Shown here in pieces: positions 44,547 through 53,100 of a stretch of 64,000 nucleotides of DNA. The position numbers and the translations under genes are program-made. The stretch comes from Nocardia acididurans (GTDB lineage: Bacteria; Actinomycetota; Actinomycetes; Mycobacteriales; Mycobacteriaceae): contig NZ_JAERRJ010000007.1 of the NCBI RefSeq assembly GCF_016741815.1, positions 455,389 to 519,388 of the forward strand. The letters run 5' to 3'. The notes under the pieces were generated by a model that searched no databases, was not told where the DNA came from, and saw only the letters and a list, made by a program, of their open reading frames with translations. Each line of letters opens with the position of its first letter. Positions within the stretch are counted from its first letter, which is position 1.

Positions 44547-46733
44547 TCAGCGCAGGTCGAAGCGATCGTTCTCGACGACCTTGACCCAGGCCGCGACGAA
44601 GTCGTTCACGAACTTGGCCTGGTTGTCGTCCTGGGCGTAGACCTCGGCGATGGCGCGCAGCACCGAGTGCGAGCCGAAGACGAGGTCGTTGGCGGTGGCG
44701 GTGTACTTGCGCTCGCCGGTGGCGCGGTCGACGCCGTCGAAGACGTTCTCCGCGGACTCCGACGCCTTCCACTCCGTCGTCATGTCGAGCAGGTTGACGA
44801 AGAAGTCGGTGGTCAAAGTGCCTGGGCGATCGGTGAATACGCCGTGCTCGGAGCCGCCGTAGTTGGCCCCCAGCACCCGCAGGCCGCCGACGAGGACGGT
44901 CAGCTCGGGGGCCGTCACGTCGAGCATGTAGGCGCGGTCCAGCAGCAGGCGCTCGAGCGGGGTCTTCTCACCGGGGCGCACGTAGTTGCGGAAGCCGTCG
45001 GCGCGCGGTTCGAGCACCGCGAACGACTCCACATCGGTGTTCTCCTGCGTGGCGTCGGTACGACCGGGCGCGAACGGCACGGTGACCTGGTGGCCCGCGT
45101 CCGCGGCCGCCTTCTCGATGGCCGCGGAACCGGCCAGGATGATCAGGTCGGCGAGCGAGACCTTCTTGCCGCCGGCCGCGTTGAACTCCTGCTGGATCTG
45201 CTCCAATACCGGCAGCACCTTGGCCAGTTCGGCGGGTTCGTTGAGGTCCCAGCTCTTCTGCGGCTCGAGCCGGATGCGCGCGCCGTTCGCGCCACCGCGC
45301 ATATCGGTGCTGCGGTAGCTGGCCGCCGAGGCCCACGCGGTCTTGACCAGCTGCGCCACCGACAGCCCGGATTCGAGCACCTTGGCCTTGAGCGCCGCGA
45401 TGTCCTGCTCGCCGATGAGTTCGCCCTCGACGGCGGGAACCGGATCCTGCCACAGCTGCGGCTCCGGGATCCACGGGCCGAGGTAGCGGCTGATCGGGCC
45501 CATATCGCGGTGCAGCAGCTTGTACCAGGCCTTGGCGAACGCCTCGGCCAGCTCCTCCGGATGCTCCAGCCAGCGGCTGGTGATGGCCCGGTAGGCCGGA
45601 TCCTCGCGCAGCGACAGGTCGGTGGTGAGCATGGTGGGCTTGCGCGCCGGGCCGCCGAACGGATCCGGAATGGTGGCCTCGCTGTCCTTGGCCACCCACT
45701 GCCAGGCCCCGGCCGGGCTCTTGGTCAGCTCGTACTCGAAGCCGTACAGGTTCTGCAGGAAACCGTTGCCCCACTTGGTCGGAGTGGAGGTCCACACCAC
45801 CTCGAGACCGGAGGTGATGGCGTCCTTGCCCTTGCCGGTGCCGAACGAGCTCTTCCAGCCCAGGCCCTGCTGTTCGATGGGGGCGGCCTCGGGTTCGGGG
45901 CCGACCAGGCCGGCGTCACCGGCGCCGTGGGTCTTGCCGAAGCTGTGGCCGCCGACGATCAGCGCGGCTGTCTCCTCGTCGTTCATGGCCATGCGGCCGA
46001 ACGTCTCGCGGATGTCGTGCGCGGCGGCGACCGGATCCGGCTGCCCGTTGGGGCCTTCCGGGTTCACGTAGATCAGGCCCATCTGGACCGCGCCGAGCGG
46101 GTTGGCCAGATCGCGCTTGCCGCTGTAGCGCTCATCGCCCAGCCAGGTGCCCTCGGGACCCCAGTAGACCTCCTCGGCCTCCCAGATGTCGGGGCGGCCG
46201 AAGGCGAAGCCGAAAGTCTTGAAGCCCATGGATTCCAGCGCCACGTTGCCGGCGAACACCAGCAGGTCGGCCCAGGACAGCTTGTTGCCGTACTTCTGCT
46301 TGACCGGCCACAGCAGGCGGCGGGCCTTGTCCAGGTTGCCGTTGTCGGGCCAGCTGTTGAGCGGGGCGAAGCGCTGTGCGCCCTGACCGCCGCCGCCGCG
46401 TCCGTCGAAGGTCCGGTAGGTGCCGGCCGCGTGCCAGCTCAGCCGGATGAACAGGCCGCCGTAGTTGCCGTAGTCGGCGGGCCACCAGTCCTTGGAGTCG
46501 GTGAGGACCGCCGCGACGTCGGCCTTCACGGCCTCGACATCGAGCTTGGCGAATTCCTTTGCGTAGTCGAAGTTCTCGCCGAGCGGGTTGGATTTGGACG
46601 AGTGCGCGTGCAGTACCGAGACGTCGATCTGCTCCGGCCACCAGTCCTTGTTGGTGAACGGAGCGTGCGCCTTGGGAGTCGGCGAGGGGATCGCCGGGTT
46701 CTCACTCTCGCTGGTGCTGCGGCTGTCGGTCAC
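44547..46733 (-). CDS. katG: Catalase-peroxidase KatG
   Basis: The product has 728 residues. The distal heme site RLSWHAAGTYR (Arg97, Trp100, His101), the Tyr in MGLIYVNPEGP and Met in GRMAMNDEE that form the Met-Tyr-Trp adduct, and the proximal VGGHSFGKTHG are present. It destroys peroxide and, in mycobacteria, activates isoniazid. GTG 46733 has AGGAAGGA upstream and is preferred over longer frames. It follows furA by 34 nt and is co-transcribed from the furA promoter. Confidence 0.96.
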   Translation of the reverse strand: MTDSRSTSESENPAIPSPTPKAHAPFTNKDWWPEQIDVSVLHAHSSKSNPLGENFDYAKEFAKLDVEAVKADVAAVLTDSKDWWPADYGNYGGLFIRLSWHAAGTYRTFDGRGGGGQGAQRFAPLNSWPDNGNLDKARRLLWPVKQKYGNKLSWADLLVFAGNVALESMGFKTFGFAFGRPDIWEAEEVYWGPEGTWLGDERYSGKRDLANPLGAVQMGLIYVNPEGPNGQPDPVAAAHDIRETFGRMAMNDEETAALIVGGHSFGKTHGAGDAGLVGPEPEAAPIEQQGLGWKSSFGTGKGKDAITSGLEVVWTSTPTKWGNGFLQNLYGFEYELTKSPAGAWQWVAKDSEATIPDPFGGPARKPTMLTTDLSLREDPAYRAITSRWLEHPEELAEAFAKAWYKLLHRDMGPISRYLGPWIPEPQLWQDPVPAVEGELIGEQDIAALKAKVLESGLSVAQLVKTAWASAASYRSTDMRGGANGARIRLEPQKSWDLNEPAELAKVLPVLEQIQQEFNAAGGKKVSLADLIILAGSAAIEKAAADAGHQVTVPFAPGRTDATQENTDVESFAVLEPRADGFRNYVRPGEKTPLERLLLDRAYMLDVTAPELTVLVGGLRVLGANYGGSEHGVFTDRPGTLTTDFFVNLLDMTTEWKASESAENVFDGVDRATGERKYTATANDLVFGSHSVLRAIAEVYAQDDNQAKFVNDFVAAWVKVVENDRFDLR

Positions 46734-46767
46734 GACATTCCTTCCTGAATATGTAATCGGGCTGCGA

Positions 46768-47211
46768 TCAGGGACGTTTTGAATTGGCGTGTGACGCCGC
46801 ACATTCGGGACAGAGTCCCCAGTAGATGACCTCGGCCTCGTCGATCGCGAAGCCCTGGCCGTCGGACGCGGTCAAACACGGCGCCTGGCCGACCGCACAG
46901 TCGACGTCGGCGATCCGCCCACACTCCCGGCACACGACATGGTGGTGGTTGTCGCCCACCCTGGTCTCGTACCGCGCCACGGAACCGGAGGGCTGAATGC
47001 ATCGCAGCAACCCCGCAGCAGTCAGTGTCCGCAAGGAGTCGTACACCGCCTGATGCGACACCGCGGCCAGGTCCGATCGCACCGCCCGAATAATCGAATC
47101 GGTATCGGCGTGTGGCTGCGCGTGTACGGCACTCAGCACCGCTACCCGCGGAGCAGTCACCCGGAGCGCGGCGCCGCGCAACATCTGCTGGAACTCCGCG
47201 ACCGTGGGCAC
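46768..47211 (-). CDS. furA: FurA, redox-sensing repressor of katG
   Basis: The product has 147 residues. Fur-family winged helix (LRVTAPRVAVLSAVHAQPHA), metal-site histidines HHHVVCRECG and the structural zinc cysteines in VVCREC and GLCPEC. It represses katG and itself until oxidised. GTG 47211 was chosen because it lies exactly 7 nt after a -10-like hexamer, predicting a leaderless mRNA as in mycobacteria, and because a longer TTG frame would use the -35 box as coding sequence. Confidence 0.93.
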   Translation of the reverse strand: MPTVAEFQQMLRGAALRVTAPRVAVLSAVHAQPHADTDSIIRAVRSDLAAVSHQAVYDSLRTLTAAGLLRCIQPSGSVARYETRVGDNHHHVVCRECGRIADVDCAVGQAPCLTASDGQGFAIDEAEVIYWGLCPECAASHANSKRP

Positions 47212-47247
47212 GCCCTGCAGTCTCGTCGCTAATCTGGAATGAGTCAA
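47212..47247 (-). promoter_or_regulatory. furA promoter and FurA operator
   Basis: Reading the minus strand, TTGACT (47247-47242) is the -35 and GAGACT (47224-47219) the -10, 17 bp apart, with GTG 47211 seven bases further. The segment TTGACTCATTCCAGA (47247-47233) matches the AT-rich FurA operator of mycobacteria that overlaps the -35 box. Transcription is therefore autoregulated and the mRNA probably leaderless. Confidence 0.75.
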
Positions 47248-47326
47248 GCATTAGTTGTGACCCGGGTTACGCGCCCCTCGGGCACACGTCACGGCCCGGC
47301 CGCGGCGTGTGGAAGCCAGCAAATGA

Positions 47327-47806
47327 TCAGCGACGGCGTCCCGGATTCAGCCTGATCTCGATATCGTCGGATGCCGCATCCGGCACCTCGGCATCGGTGA
47401 CCCGCACGCGCAGCGGGCTGCCGGAGCCGGAGTCGACGAAGCGCAACGGCGGGCGGCCACCCTGGAGATACTTGTCGCCCCACTGCATCAGGGACAGGAA
47501 CACCGGCAGCAGATCCTCCCCGGACTCGGTCAGCCGGTACTCGTCGTGCGCGCGCTTACCCGGATCCTGGTACGGCACACGGGCGATGACCCCGGCGGAC
47601 TCCAACTGCTTGAGCGCCCGCGAGACGGCGGGGGCGGAGGTGCCGATACGGGTGGCGAAGTCCTCGAATCGGGTTGTGCCGTAGAAGCATTCGCGGACCA
47701 CGAGGAAGACCGTCTTGGTGCTGAGCAGGTTCAGGACGCGTTCGGCCGAGCAGCCGTCGCCGATCGACCAGGCGCTGCGGTCGCGCAGTTTCTCCTCGAA
47801 CTCCAT
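47327..47806 (-). CDS. HxlR-family regulator
   Basis: The product has 159 residues. The winged helix is typical (LLSTKTVFLVVRECFYGTTR, then GTSAPAVSRALKQLESAGVI). ATG 47806 follows GAGGTGG. It is divergent from the SDR gene, and two identical palindromes (47827-47840, 47868-47881) lie between the two starts, making this protein the probable binder. No cysteine sensor of the N-terminal HxlR type is obvious apart from Cys21 (GDGCSAERV). Confidence 0.87.
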   Translation of the reverse strand: MEFEEKLRDRSAWSIGDGCSAERVLNLLSTKTVFLVVRECFYGTTRFEDFATRIGTSAPAVSRALKQLESAGVIARVPYQDPGKRAHDEYRLTESGEDLLPVFLSLMQWGDKYLQGGRPPLRFVDSGSGSPLRVRVTDAEVPDAASDDIEIRLNPGRRR

Positions 47807-47826
47807 AGCCACCTCGCCATTGTAAC

Positions 47827-47840
47827 TAACGCTTGCGTTA
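47827..47840. promoter_or_regulatory. HxlR operator site 1
   Basis: TAACG-CTTG-CGTTA is a perfect palindrome 21 nt from the HxlR start codon and 60 nt from the SDR start. It repeats 41 bp away with the same arms, so it is probably one of two binding sites for the divergently encoded HxlR protein. Confidence 0.7.
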
Positions 47841-47867
47841 TCCAGCGGCGGCGTGCTTCCATCTAAC

Positions 47868-47881
47868 TAACGTCATCGTTA
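47868..47881. promoter_or_regulatory. HxlR operator site 2
   Basis: TAACG-TCAT-CGTTA has the same arms as site 1 with a different 4-bp spacer; both are preceded by CTAAC or TAAC, extending the shared half-site. It lies 18 nt before the SDR GTG, over its probable promoter. Confidence 0.7.
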
Positions 47882-47899
47882 CCTAGATGGAGGAATGCT

Positions 47900-48601
47900 G
47901 TGGTTGCGGTAGAGGGCAAGGTCGCCGTGGTGACCGGAGGGCGGCGCGGACTGGGCGCGGCACTGGTCGAGGCACTGCTGGCACGCGGGGCGGCGAAGGT
48001 CTACGCCACGGCCCGCGCGGCGTACCGGGACGAGCGACCCGCGGTGGTCACCGCCGAACTCGAAGTGCGGGAGGAGGATTCGGTCGCGGCATTGGCCGCG
48101 CTCGCCCCGGATGCCGAATTGGTCTTCAACAATGCCGGGGTGCTGCTGCCCGCCGGATTACTCGGTGGAGACTTCGCGGCCATCTCGGAAACGTTCGATG
48201 TCAATGTCTTCGGGCCGTTGCGGGTGGCGCGGGCGTTCGCGCCGATTCTCGCCGCCAACGGCGGGGGTGCGCTGGTGAACATGCACTCCGTGCTGTCGTG
48301 GCTGGCGGGCAGCGGCGCGTACGGGGCGTCCAAGGCGGCGGCCTGGTCGGTGACCAACTCGCTGCGCATCGAATTGGCGGGACAGCACACCCAGGTGGTC
48401 GGGGTGCACGCCGGCTTCATCGATACGGACATGGTGTCCGCGATCCAGCGGCCGAAGGCCACGACCGCCGATATCGCCGCACGGATTCTCGACGGGCTCG
48501 AGGCGGGTCGGACGGAGGTGCTGGCCGACGAGGTGAGCGCCGCGGTCAAGACGGCGCTGTCCGGACCGGTCGAGAAGCTGACCTTCGCGGCCGCGGGCTG
48601 A
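47900..48601 (+). CDS. Short-chain dehydrogenase/reductase
   Basis: The product has 233 residues. Motifs: TGGRRGLGAAL (nucleotide), FNNAGVLLP, the Ser/Tyr/Lys set in LVNMHSVLSWLA and YGASKAAAW. GTG 47900 has GGAGGA five bases upstream. It is divergent from the HxlR gene and followed after 36 nt by the tautomerase. HxlR-SDR pairs of this kind usually respond to reactive aldehydes or quinones; the substrate here is unknown. Confidence 0.88.
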   Translation: MVAVEGKVAVVTGGRRGLGAALVEALLARGAAKVYATARAAYRDERPAVVTAELEVREEDSVAALAALAPDAELVFNNAGVLLPAGLLGGDFAAISETFDVNVFGPLRVARAFAPILAANGGGALVNMHSVLSWLAGSGAYGASKAAAWSVTNSLRIELAGQHTQVVGVHAGFIDTDMVSAIQRPKATTADIAARILDGLEAGRTEVLADEVSAAVKTALSGPVEKLTFAAAG

Positions 48602-48637
48602 ACAACCACACCCTCATCGGAAGAGAGACGAAAACCC

Positions 48638-49063
48638 ATGCCCCTGTGGACCGTTCACCACACGCCCGGAATCTTCACCGACACCGAGAAGCACGAACTG
48701 GCGGCCCGGATCGCCGACCATTACGAACAGGTGGGACTGCCCCGGTTCTATGTGATCACCCTGTTCCACGAGACCGCGCCGGAGAACTTCTATGTCGGCG
48801 GTGAACCCACTCCGGTCGGCGTGCGGGTGACCATCGACCACATCGCACGCCGCAATCCCGATCAGGAGAGCCGCCGCCGCACCACCCAGTGGATCAATCG
48901 CATGCTCCAGCCGTCCATGGCACGACATCCCGACCTGCACTGGGAGTTTCATGTCGACGAGACCAGCGAGGAACTCTGGATGATCAACGGCCTGGTGCCG
49001 CCGCCGGGCGATTCGGCGGCCGAAAAGCGCTGGGCGAAGCAGAATTCGACGTCGCCCTACTGA
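48638..49063 (+). CDS. Tautomerase-superfamily protein (cis-CaaD-like)
   Basis: The product has 141 residues. It begins MPLWTVHH, so Pro1 can act as the catalytic base as in 4-oxalocrotonate tautomerase and cis-3-chloroacrylic acid dehalogenase relatives; the length and the segment YVITLFHETAPENFYVGGEP match the long cis-CaaD-like group. It is likely co-transcribed with the SDR. The physiological substrate is unknown. Confidence 0.82.
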   Translation: MPLWTVHHTPGIFTDTEKHELAARIADHYEQVGLPRFYVITLFHETAPENFYVGGEPTPVGVRVTIDHIARRNPDQESRRRTTQWINRMLQPSMARHPDLHWEFHVDETSEELWMINGLVPPPGDSAAEKRWAKQNSTSPY

Positions 49064-49080
49064 CCGGCCCGACCGGTCAG
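49060..49080. terminator. Hairpin containing both convergent stop codons
   Basis: CTGACCGG (49060-49067) pairs with CCGGTCAG (49073-49080) around a 5-nt loop. The TGA of the tautomerase and the reverse-strand TGA of the next gene both lie in the stem, a compact bidirectional terminator. Confidence 0.7.
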
Positions 49081-49790
49081 AACAGGACGCCCTGGATGCA
49101 GGTCCCGGTGACGAGTTCCTTGTCGCCGTAGCGCACGGCGCCCGAATCCCAGTGTGCGCCGAGCCCTTCGACGAAGGATTGCACGGCGCCCAAGTCGGCG
49201 CGATCCGCGACCAGGATGAGGGTGCCGTCCTCGGTCACCGAGCCGCCACCCAGCCGGTCTCGTGCGGCGGGATCGGCGAGCAGGGCGTCGTGCAGCCGGG
49301 CCACGTCGACGCCGGGCACGCGCACCAGGAATCCGTCGGCCTTCTCGTGCTCGGGCGGCAGGAACGCGATGCCGAGCACGGCTTCCTGCTGATGCCGGAT
49401 CCGCAGGTCGTCCGCGATCCAGCACAGATTCTCATTGCTGGTGCAGGCCAGTTCGAACCGGCGGGCGGGCTCGTAGGTGATCTGCCGCGAATCCTCCGAC
49501 CAGAACACCCCGTCCACGGGTTCGGAGTGCACCGCGAGCCCCCACTCCATGATCGCGGTGGCCCGCACCTCCACGTCGAATCCGGTGAGCGGGTCGGCCA
49601 TGCGCGGATCCGCGGGGTCGGTGATCACATCCCGGTTCGTGGTGGCGAACAGTTCCGCGGTGGGCTGCAGCTGATTCCCGGGCACGCACGGACCGAAGAA
49701 GGCGGCGGCGGTGCCCGTTCCCCCGGTGAGCAGCGCGCCGGTGAGCGTGACCACGGCTAGGAGGACGGCGGCGATTCTCGCGGTGATCAT
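49077..49790 (-). CDS. Exported protein of unknown function
   Basis: The product has 237 residues. Signal peptide TARIAAVLLAVVTLTGALLT with cleavage near TAAA-FF. ATG 49790 follows GAGGTGG. The mature domain has cysteine pairs (GPCVPG, LACTSNENLCW, TGTCIQG) and no recognised catalytic motif. It is likely an extracytoplasmic domain protein; the family was not recognised. Upstream of it lies a 231-nt gap containing the terminator of the next gene. Confidence 0.65.
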   Translation of the reverse strand: MITARIAAVLLAVVTLTGALLTGGTGTAAAFFGPCVPGNQLQPTAELFATTNRDVITDPADPRMADPLTGFDVEVRATAIMEWGLAVHSEPVDGVFWSEDSRQITYEPARRFELACTSNENLCWIADDLRIRHQQEAVLGIAFLPPEHEKADGFLVRVPGVDVARLHDALLADPAARDRLGGGSVTEDGTLILVADRADLGAVQSFVEGLGAHWDSGAVRYGDKELVTGTCIQGVLF

Positions 49791-49986
49791 TTCGGGCACC
49801 ACCTCTTTCGAGGGTCGAAACTTCACGAATTCTCGAACGCAATGAGCTGTCCTCGAATTGTATTGCGATCGCACCCCGCGCGGCAGGGTTCGGCCAGGAT
49901 TCCCTCCCCTGGAACGACCACCCCGGATCCCCCGCCCCGCTACCTCACACCCCGGCCGGCCCCACCCGGCGGGCCACCGACACACA

Positions 49987-50017
49987 GCGGCCGCAGGCTC
50001 GATGAACCTGCGGCCGC
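49987..50017 (-). terminator. Hairpin terminator after the three-helix-bundle gene
   Basis: A perfect 11-bp stem (49987-49997 with 50007-50017) with a 9-nt loop begins five nucleotides after the stop codon of the gene ending at 50022. Confidence 0.8.
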
Positions 50018-50021
50018 GAAC

Positions 50022-50291
50022 TCAGAGGTAAGCCGGTGATGATGGTTGCACCCGCTTTCTTAACGGATCGCCCAGAACAGTGTTCGCGCAATAGGACACC
50101 CGCCGGCTCAGCTGGCGTTCCGCGATCCGCTCCACGAGCAGCGGGATGAATTCGCGGACACGGTGGCCGTCGAAATCGCGGTGGATACCGCGGACTTCCT
50201 CGCTGACGACGCCTGCCGCCAGGTGGGGGAATTTATCGGCCAGCCGGGCGACGAGCTCGGTGATCTGCAGCTCCTCTTCGCGTGCCGTCAT
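50022..50291 (-). CDS. Three-helix-bundle dimerization domain protein
   Basis: The product has 89 residues. The segment LVARLADKFPHLAAGVVSEE then VREFIPLLVERIAERQL matches a small actinobacterial family of cytoplasmic three-helix bundles that dimerise and accompany stress or signalling genes. ATG 50291 has GGAGG about 13 bases upstream, rather far. It is followed by a strong terminator and has its own upstream region of 243 nt. Confidence 0.7.
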   Translation of the reverse strand: MTAREEELQITELVARLADKFPHLAAGVVSEEVRGIHRDFDGHRVREFIPLLVERIAERQLSRRVSYCANTVLGDPLRKRVQPSSPAYL

Positions 50292-50534
50292 AACTGTTGT
50301 CTCGCCTCCATAAGCAAACGATTGAGATCGGCTCTCGTTCGAGCCTCGCTCATTGAGTGTCATATCAACGCGGCGCTTATTCTTCACCGAATTCGCTTCT
50401 GGCACAACACGTCGGGCATTCGGCACCACAGGTCCTCGACAAGTGCAAATGTGCCCCTCAAATGAAATTGCACCTGCAATACAGACTGCGATTTCCCGGG
50501 GATTCGCACGCCGCGGCGCGGCCACCGCCACCGG

Positions 50535-51152
50535 TTAGATCCAGCCCTTCTCGCGGGCCTTGAGCGCGGCCTCGTAGCGATTGGAGACGCCAAGTTTGGC
50601 CATGGCCGAGGACAGGTAGTTGCGGGTGGTGCCCGGGGACAGATGGGCGCGGCGGGCGATGTCCTCGACCGACGCGCCGTCGAGGGCGTATTCGAGCACA
50701 TCGGCCTCGCGCGCGGTGAGAACGGAGTCGCCCGCGCTGATGGCCTCGGCGGCGAGTTCCGGATCGACGTATCGGCCGCCGCGATGCACGGTGCGGATCA
50801 CCTCGGCCAGCGTCGCGGCCGACGTGGTCTTGGGCAGGAAGCCGCGCACGCCCGCGGCGAGCGCGCGTTTGAGATAGCCGGGCCTGCCGTGGCTGGTGAC
50901 GATCAGGGTGCCGACTCCCGGTGTGAGCCGCTGCAATTCGACAGCGGTCTCGATACCGTCGATACCGGGCAGTTGCAGGTCGATGACGGCCACCGCCCTC
51001 GGCCCGTCGGCATCGCGCGCACGCCAGGCGACCAGCAACTCCTCACCCGAACCCACATGCCCGATCACCTCCAGATCGGCCTCGAGCCCGAGCATGGTCG
51101 CCAGCGCGACCCGGACGAGGGTCTCGTCGTCCGCCAGGAATACGGGAATCAT
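50535..51152 (-). CDS. NarL/DesR-type response regulator
   Basis: The product has 205 residues. The receiver has the acidic pocket (FLADDE), phosphoacceptor Asp in VAVIDLQLPG, and the Lys in GFLPKTTSA. The C-terminal LuxR-type helix-turn-helix is LTAREADVLEYALDGASVED then SPGTTRNYLSSAMAKLGVSN. ATG 51152 has GGGAG six bases upstream and overlaps the kinase stop. Partner of the histidine kinase immediately before it. Confidence 0.9.
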   Translation of the reverse strand: MIPVFLADDETLVRVALATMLGLEADLEVIGHVGSGEELLVAWRARDADGPRAVAVIDLQLPGIDGIETAVELQRLTPGVGTLIVTSHGRPGYLKRALAAGVRGFLPKTTSAATLAEVIRTVHRGGRYVDPELAAEAISAGDSVLTAREADVLEYALDGASVEDIARRAHLSPGTTRNYLSSAMAKLGVSNRYEAALKAREKGWI

Positions 51153-52282
51153 GCGTTCTCCCACAGTATTTCGAGCACGAACTCCGCATCGGTACCACGC
51201 GCGCCGAGGGTCGCGCCGACCGGCGCCAGCCGCTCGGCCAAGCCGCGCAGCCCGGATCGCTCCCCCGGCGGGCCGTGCGGACGGTCATTGCGCAGCGACA
51301 TCCCCGAGGCCCCGAAGGCCAGCGTCGCGGAGGTGGCCGCCGAGTGCTCGACGATATTGGTCGTCCCCTCGCGCACCACCCAGGCGGCGACCTCGTGAAA
51401 CCGCGCCGGCACCGCGGCCGGATCACCCTCGACCACGAGTCCGCAGCCCACGGCCGACAGCAGCGACCGCGCACCGGCCACCTCGGTGCGCAGATCGATG
51501 CCGCGATAGCCCCGCACCAGGGTGCGCATCTGCCCCATCGACTCGACGGCGAGCGTTTTCACCTCGTCCATCTCGGCGGCCGCGCGCTCGGCCTCCCCGG
51601 AGCGTGACAAGGCCGCCGCCAGTTCACTTTTCACCGCGATCGCGGAGAATCCCCGCCCGACGATATCGTGCAGATCCCGCGCGAACCGCAGTCGCTCCTC
51701 GGCCACCTGCAGGTCCGCCTCGACCGCCTTCGCCCGGTCCAGTTCCGCGACGACCCGCAGCCCCCACATGGTCAGCAGGGTCGTCCCGACCACGAAACCG
51801 CCCACGAGGAAGGTCACCAGCGCGGTGAGGGCTCCGGCGGGCGGCGATGTGCCGAATGCGAGGCCCGTGGCCACGCTGAGACCGAACACGGTCCACCACC
51901 GGCGGCGGGCGAACGGCACCACCGAGAACATGGCGAGCACCGCCACATAGATCCCGGTCAGACGGGCTGAGTCGACGACCGGCTCACTCGTCGCCAGCCG
52001 GATGGCCACGGCGGAGGCGCCCCACACCACCGCCAGAATCACCGAGGCACAAAGGAATACCCAGCGCCACGGCTGCTTGGGCGGCGACAGGGCGAATTCG
52101 GGTTGCAGTTCCACCGCGGCGATCGCCGCGAGACCGGCGACCAGCAGTCCGGCCGCCGACCACACCGTGCCGGCCGTGGCCGCCATCGCGAGGACGGTCA
52201 CGACCAGACCCATCTGCAGGGTGATCCGGCTGTAGAGCCGGAACTTGGCGGATCCCGGCAGCGCTTGCCACCAGGATGTCAC
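51149..52282 (-). CDS. NarL-family sensor histidine kinase (DesK-like)
   Basis: The product has 377 residues. About five transmembrane segments fill residues 15-180, then a dimerisation box LRFARDLHDIVGRGFSAIAV with the phosphorylated His, and an ATPase domain (GTTNIVEHSAATSA, GLRGLAERLAPVGA). It probably senses membrane or drug stress. GTG 52282 follows the permease stop by five bases. Start uncertain: the alternative frame upstream overlaps the permease gene. Confidence 0.88.
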   Translation of the reverse strand: MTSWWQALPGSAKFRLYSRITLQMGLVVTVLAMAATAGTVWSAAGLLVAGLAAIAAVELQPEFALSPPKQPWRWVFLCASVILAVVWGASAVAIRLATSEPVVDSARLTGIYVAVLAMFSVVPFARRRWWTVFGLSVATGLAFGTSPPAGALTALVTFLVGGFVVGTTLLTMWGLRVVAELDRAKAVEADLQVAEERLRFARDLHDIVGRGFSAIAVKSELAAALSRSGEAERAAAEMDEVKTLAVESMGQMRTLVRGYRGIDLRTEVAGARSLLSAVGCGLVVEGDPAAVPARFHEVAAWVVREGTTNIVEHSAATSATLAFGASGMSLRNDRPHGPPGERSGLRGLAERLAPVGATLGARGTDAEFVLEILWENA

Positions 52283-52287
52283 GCTGC

Positions 52288-53100
52288 TCAACCGCGGTCG
52301 TCCCAGCGGAAGCTCTTGCGAGTCAGCACGAATGCCAGGGCCGTCCATATCGCCAGTGTGGCAAACGGCCGCCCGAGTTCGCCGAAGGTGCCCGCGAAGT
52401 CGAGCGCCTGCTCGGTGTCCGCGGCGGTGGCCGTCCGCCCTGCCGCGCCGAGGGAGACGAGATCGGAGATGGCGGCGAACGGCGTCCAGTCGGCCGGCTC
52501 GGCCAGGCGATCGGGCAGCGCGCCGCGGAAGGATGCGACGCCGAGCATCGCGACCGTTATCACCGGCAGCGAGGTGATCTGCGCGGCCTCGGCATTCTTC
52601 GTGACGGCACTGGTCGCCAGCGCCAGCAGCGAGAACAGCACGATTCCGCCGACGATGCCCAGCCCGATCGCGAGCGGGTTCACCGGTGCGGGCGCGCCCG
52701 TCCCGTACACCACCGCGGCGACCACGAGTACCGAGGCGATGGTCACCAGCGCGCCGGGCACGGCGGGGGCCGTCTGGATCTGCCAGTCGGCCGCCTCACC
52801 CGTACGCAATCGTTTCAGCACACCCTCGCCCCGGCGTGTCGTCACCATCGACAGCACCGAGTAGTACTGCACGAACAACAGGGCGACCAGGGCGATCAGC
52901 TCGAAGGTCATCGCCACGGTGGACGCGGTCGGTGCATCGTGGCGGGTGGCAATGGAATACATGGACAGCGAGATGCCGACCGGGAAGAACAGCGCCATCC
53001 ACACCAGCGTCTTGTTCCGCCGGAACTGCAGATATTCGGCCTTCGCGAGGGCCGTCAGCGGGCGGCGGCGCGAGTTCCGGGCAGGGGTCAGGGTGGTCAT
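52288..53100 (-). CDS. ABC transporter permease (ABC-2 type)
   Basis: The product has 270 residues with about six transmembrane segments and no periplasmic-binding partner, typical of ABC-2 drug or lipid exporters (NKTLVWMALFFPVGISLSMY, FELIALVALLFVQYY). Its ATG overlaps the ATPase stop (ATGA), so both are made together. Confidence 0.88.
   Translation of the reverse strand: MTTLTPARNSRRRPLTALAKAEYLQFRRNKTLVWMALFFPVGISLSMYSIATRHDAPTASTVAMTFELIALVALLFVQYYSVLSMVTTRRGEGVLKRLRTGEAADWQIQTAPAVPGALVTIASVLVVAAVVYGTGAPAPVNPLAIGLGIVGGIVLFSLLALATSAVTKNAEAAQITSLPVITVAMLGVASFRGALPDRLAEPADWTPFAAISDLVSLGAAGRTATAADTEQALDFAGTFGELGRPFATLAIWTALAFVLTRKSFRWDDRG

Noticed and set aside
44472..46748. A 758-codon open frame antisense to katG
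   Set aside because: It mirrors the katG coding frame, a common artefact of high GC, lacks a ribosome site and codes for a repetitive Gly/Val/Leu-rich sequence with no domain.
47212..47247. FurA start at TTG 47247
   Set aside because: That TTG is the -35 element of the furA promoter; GTG 47211 fits family length and a leaderless start.
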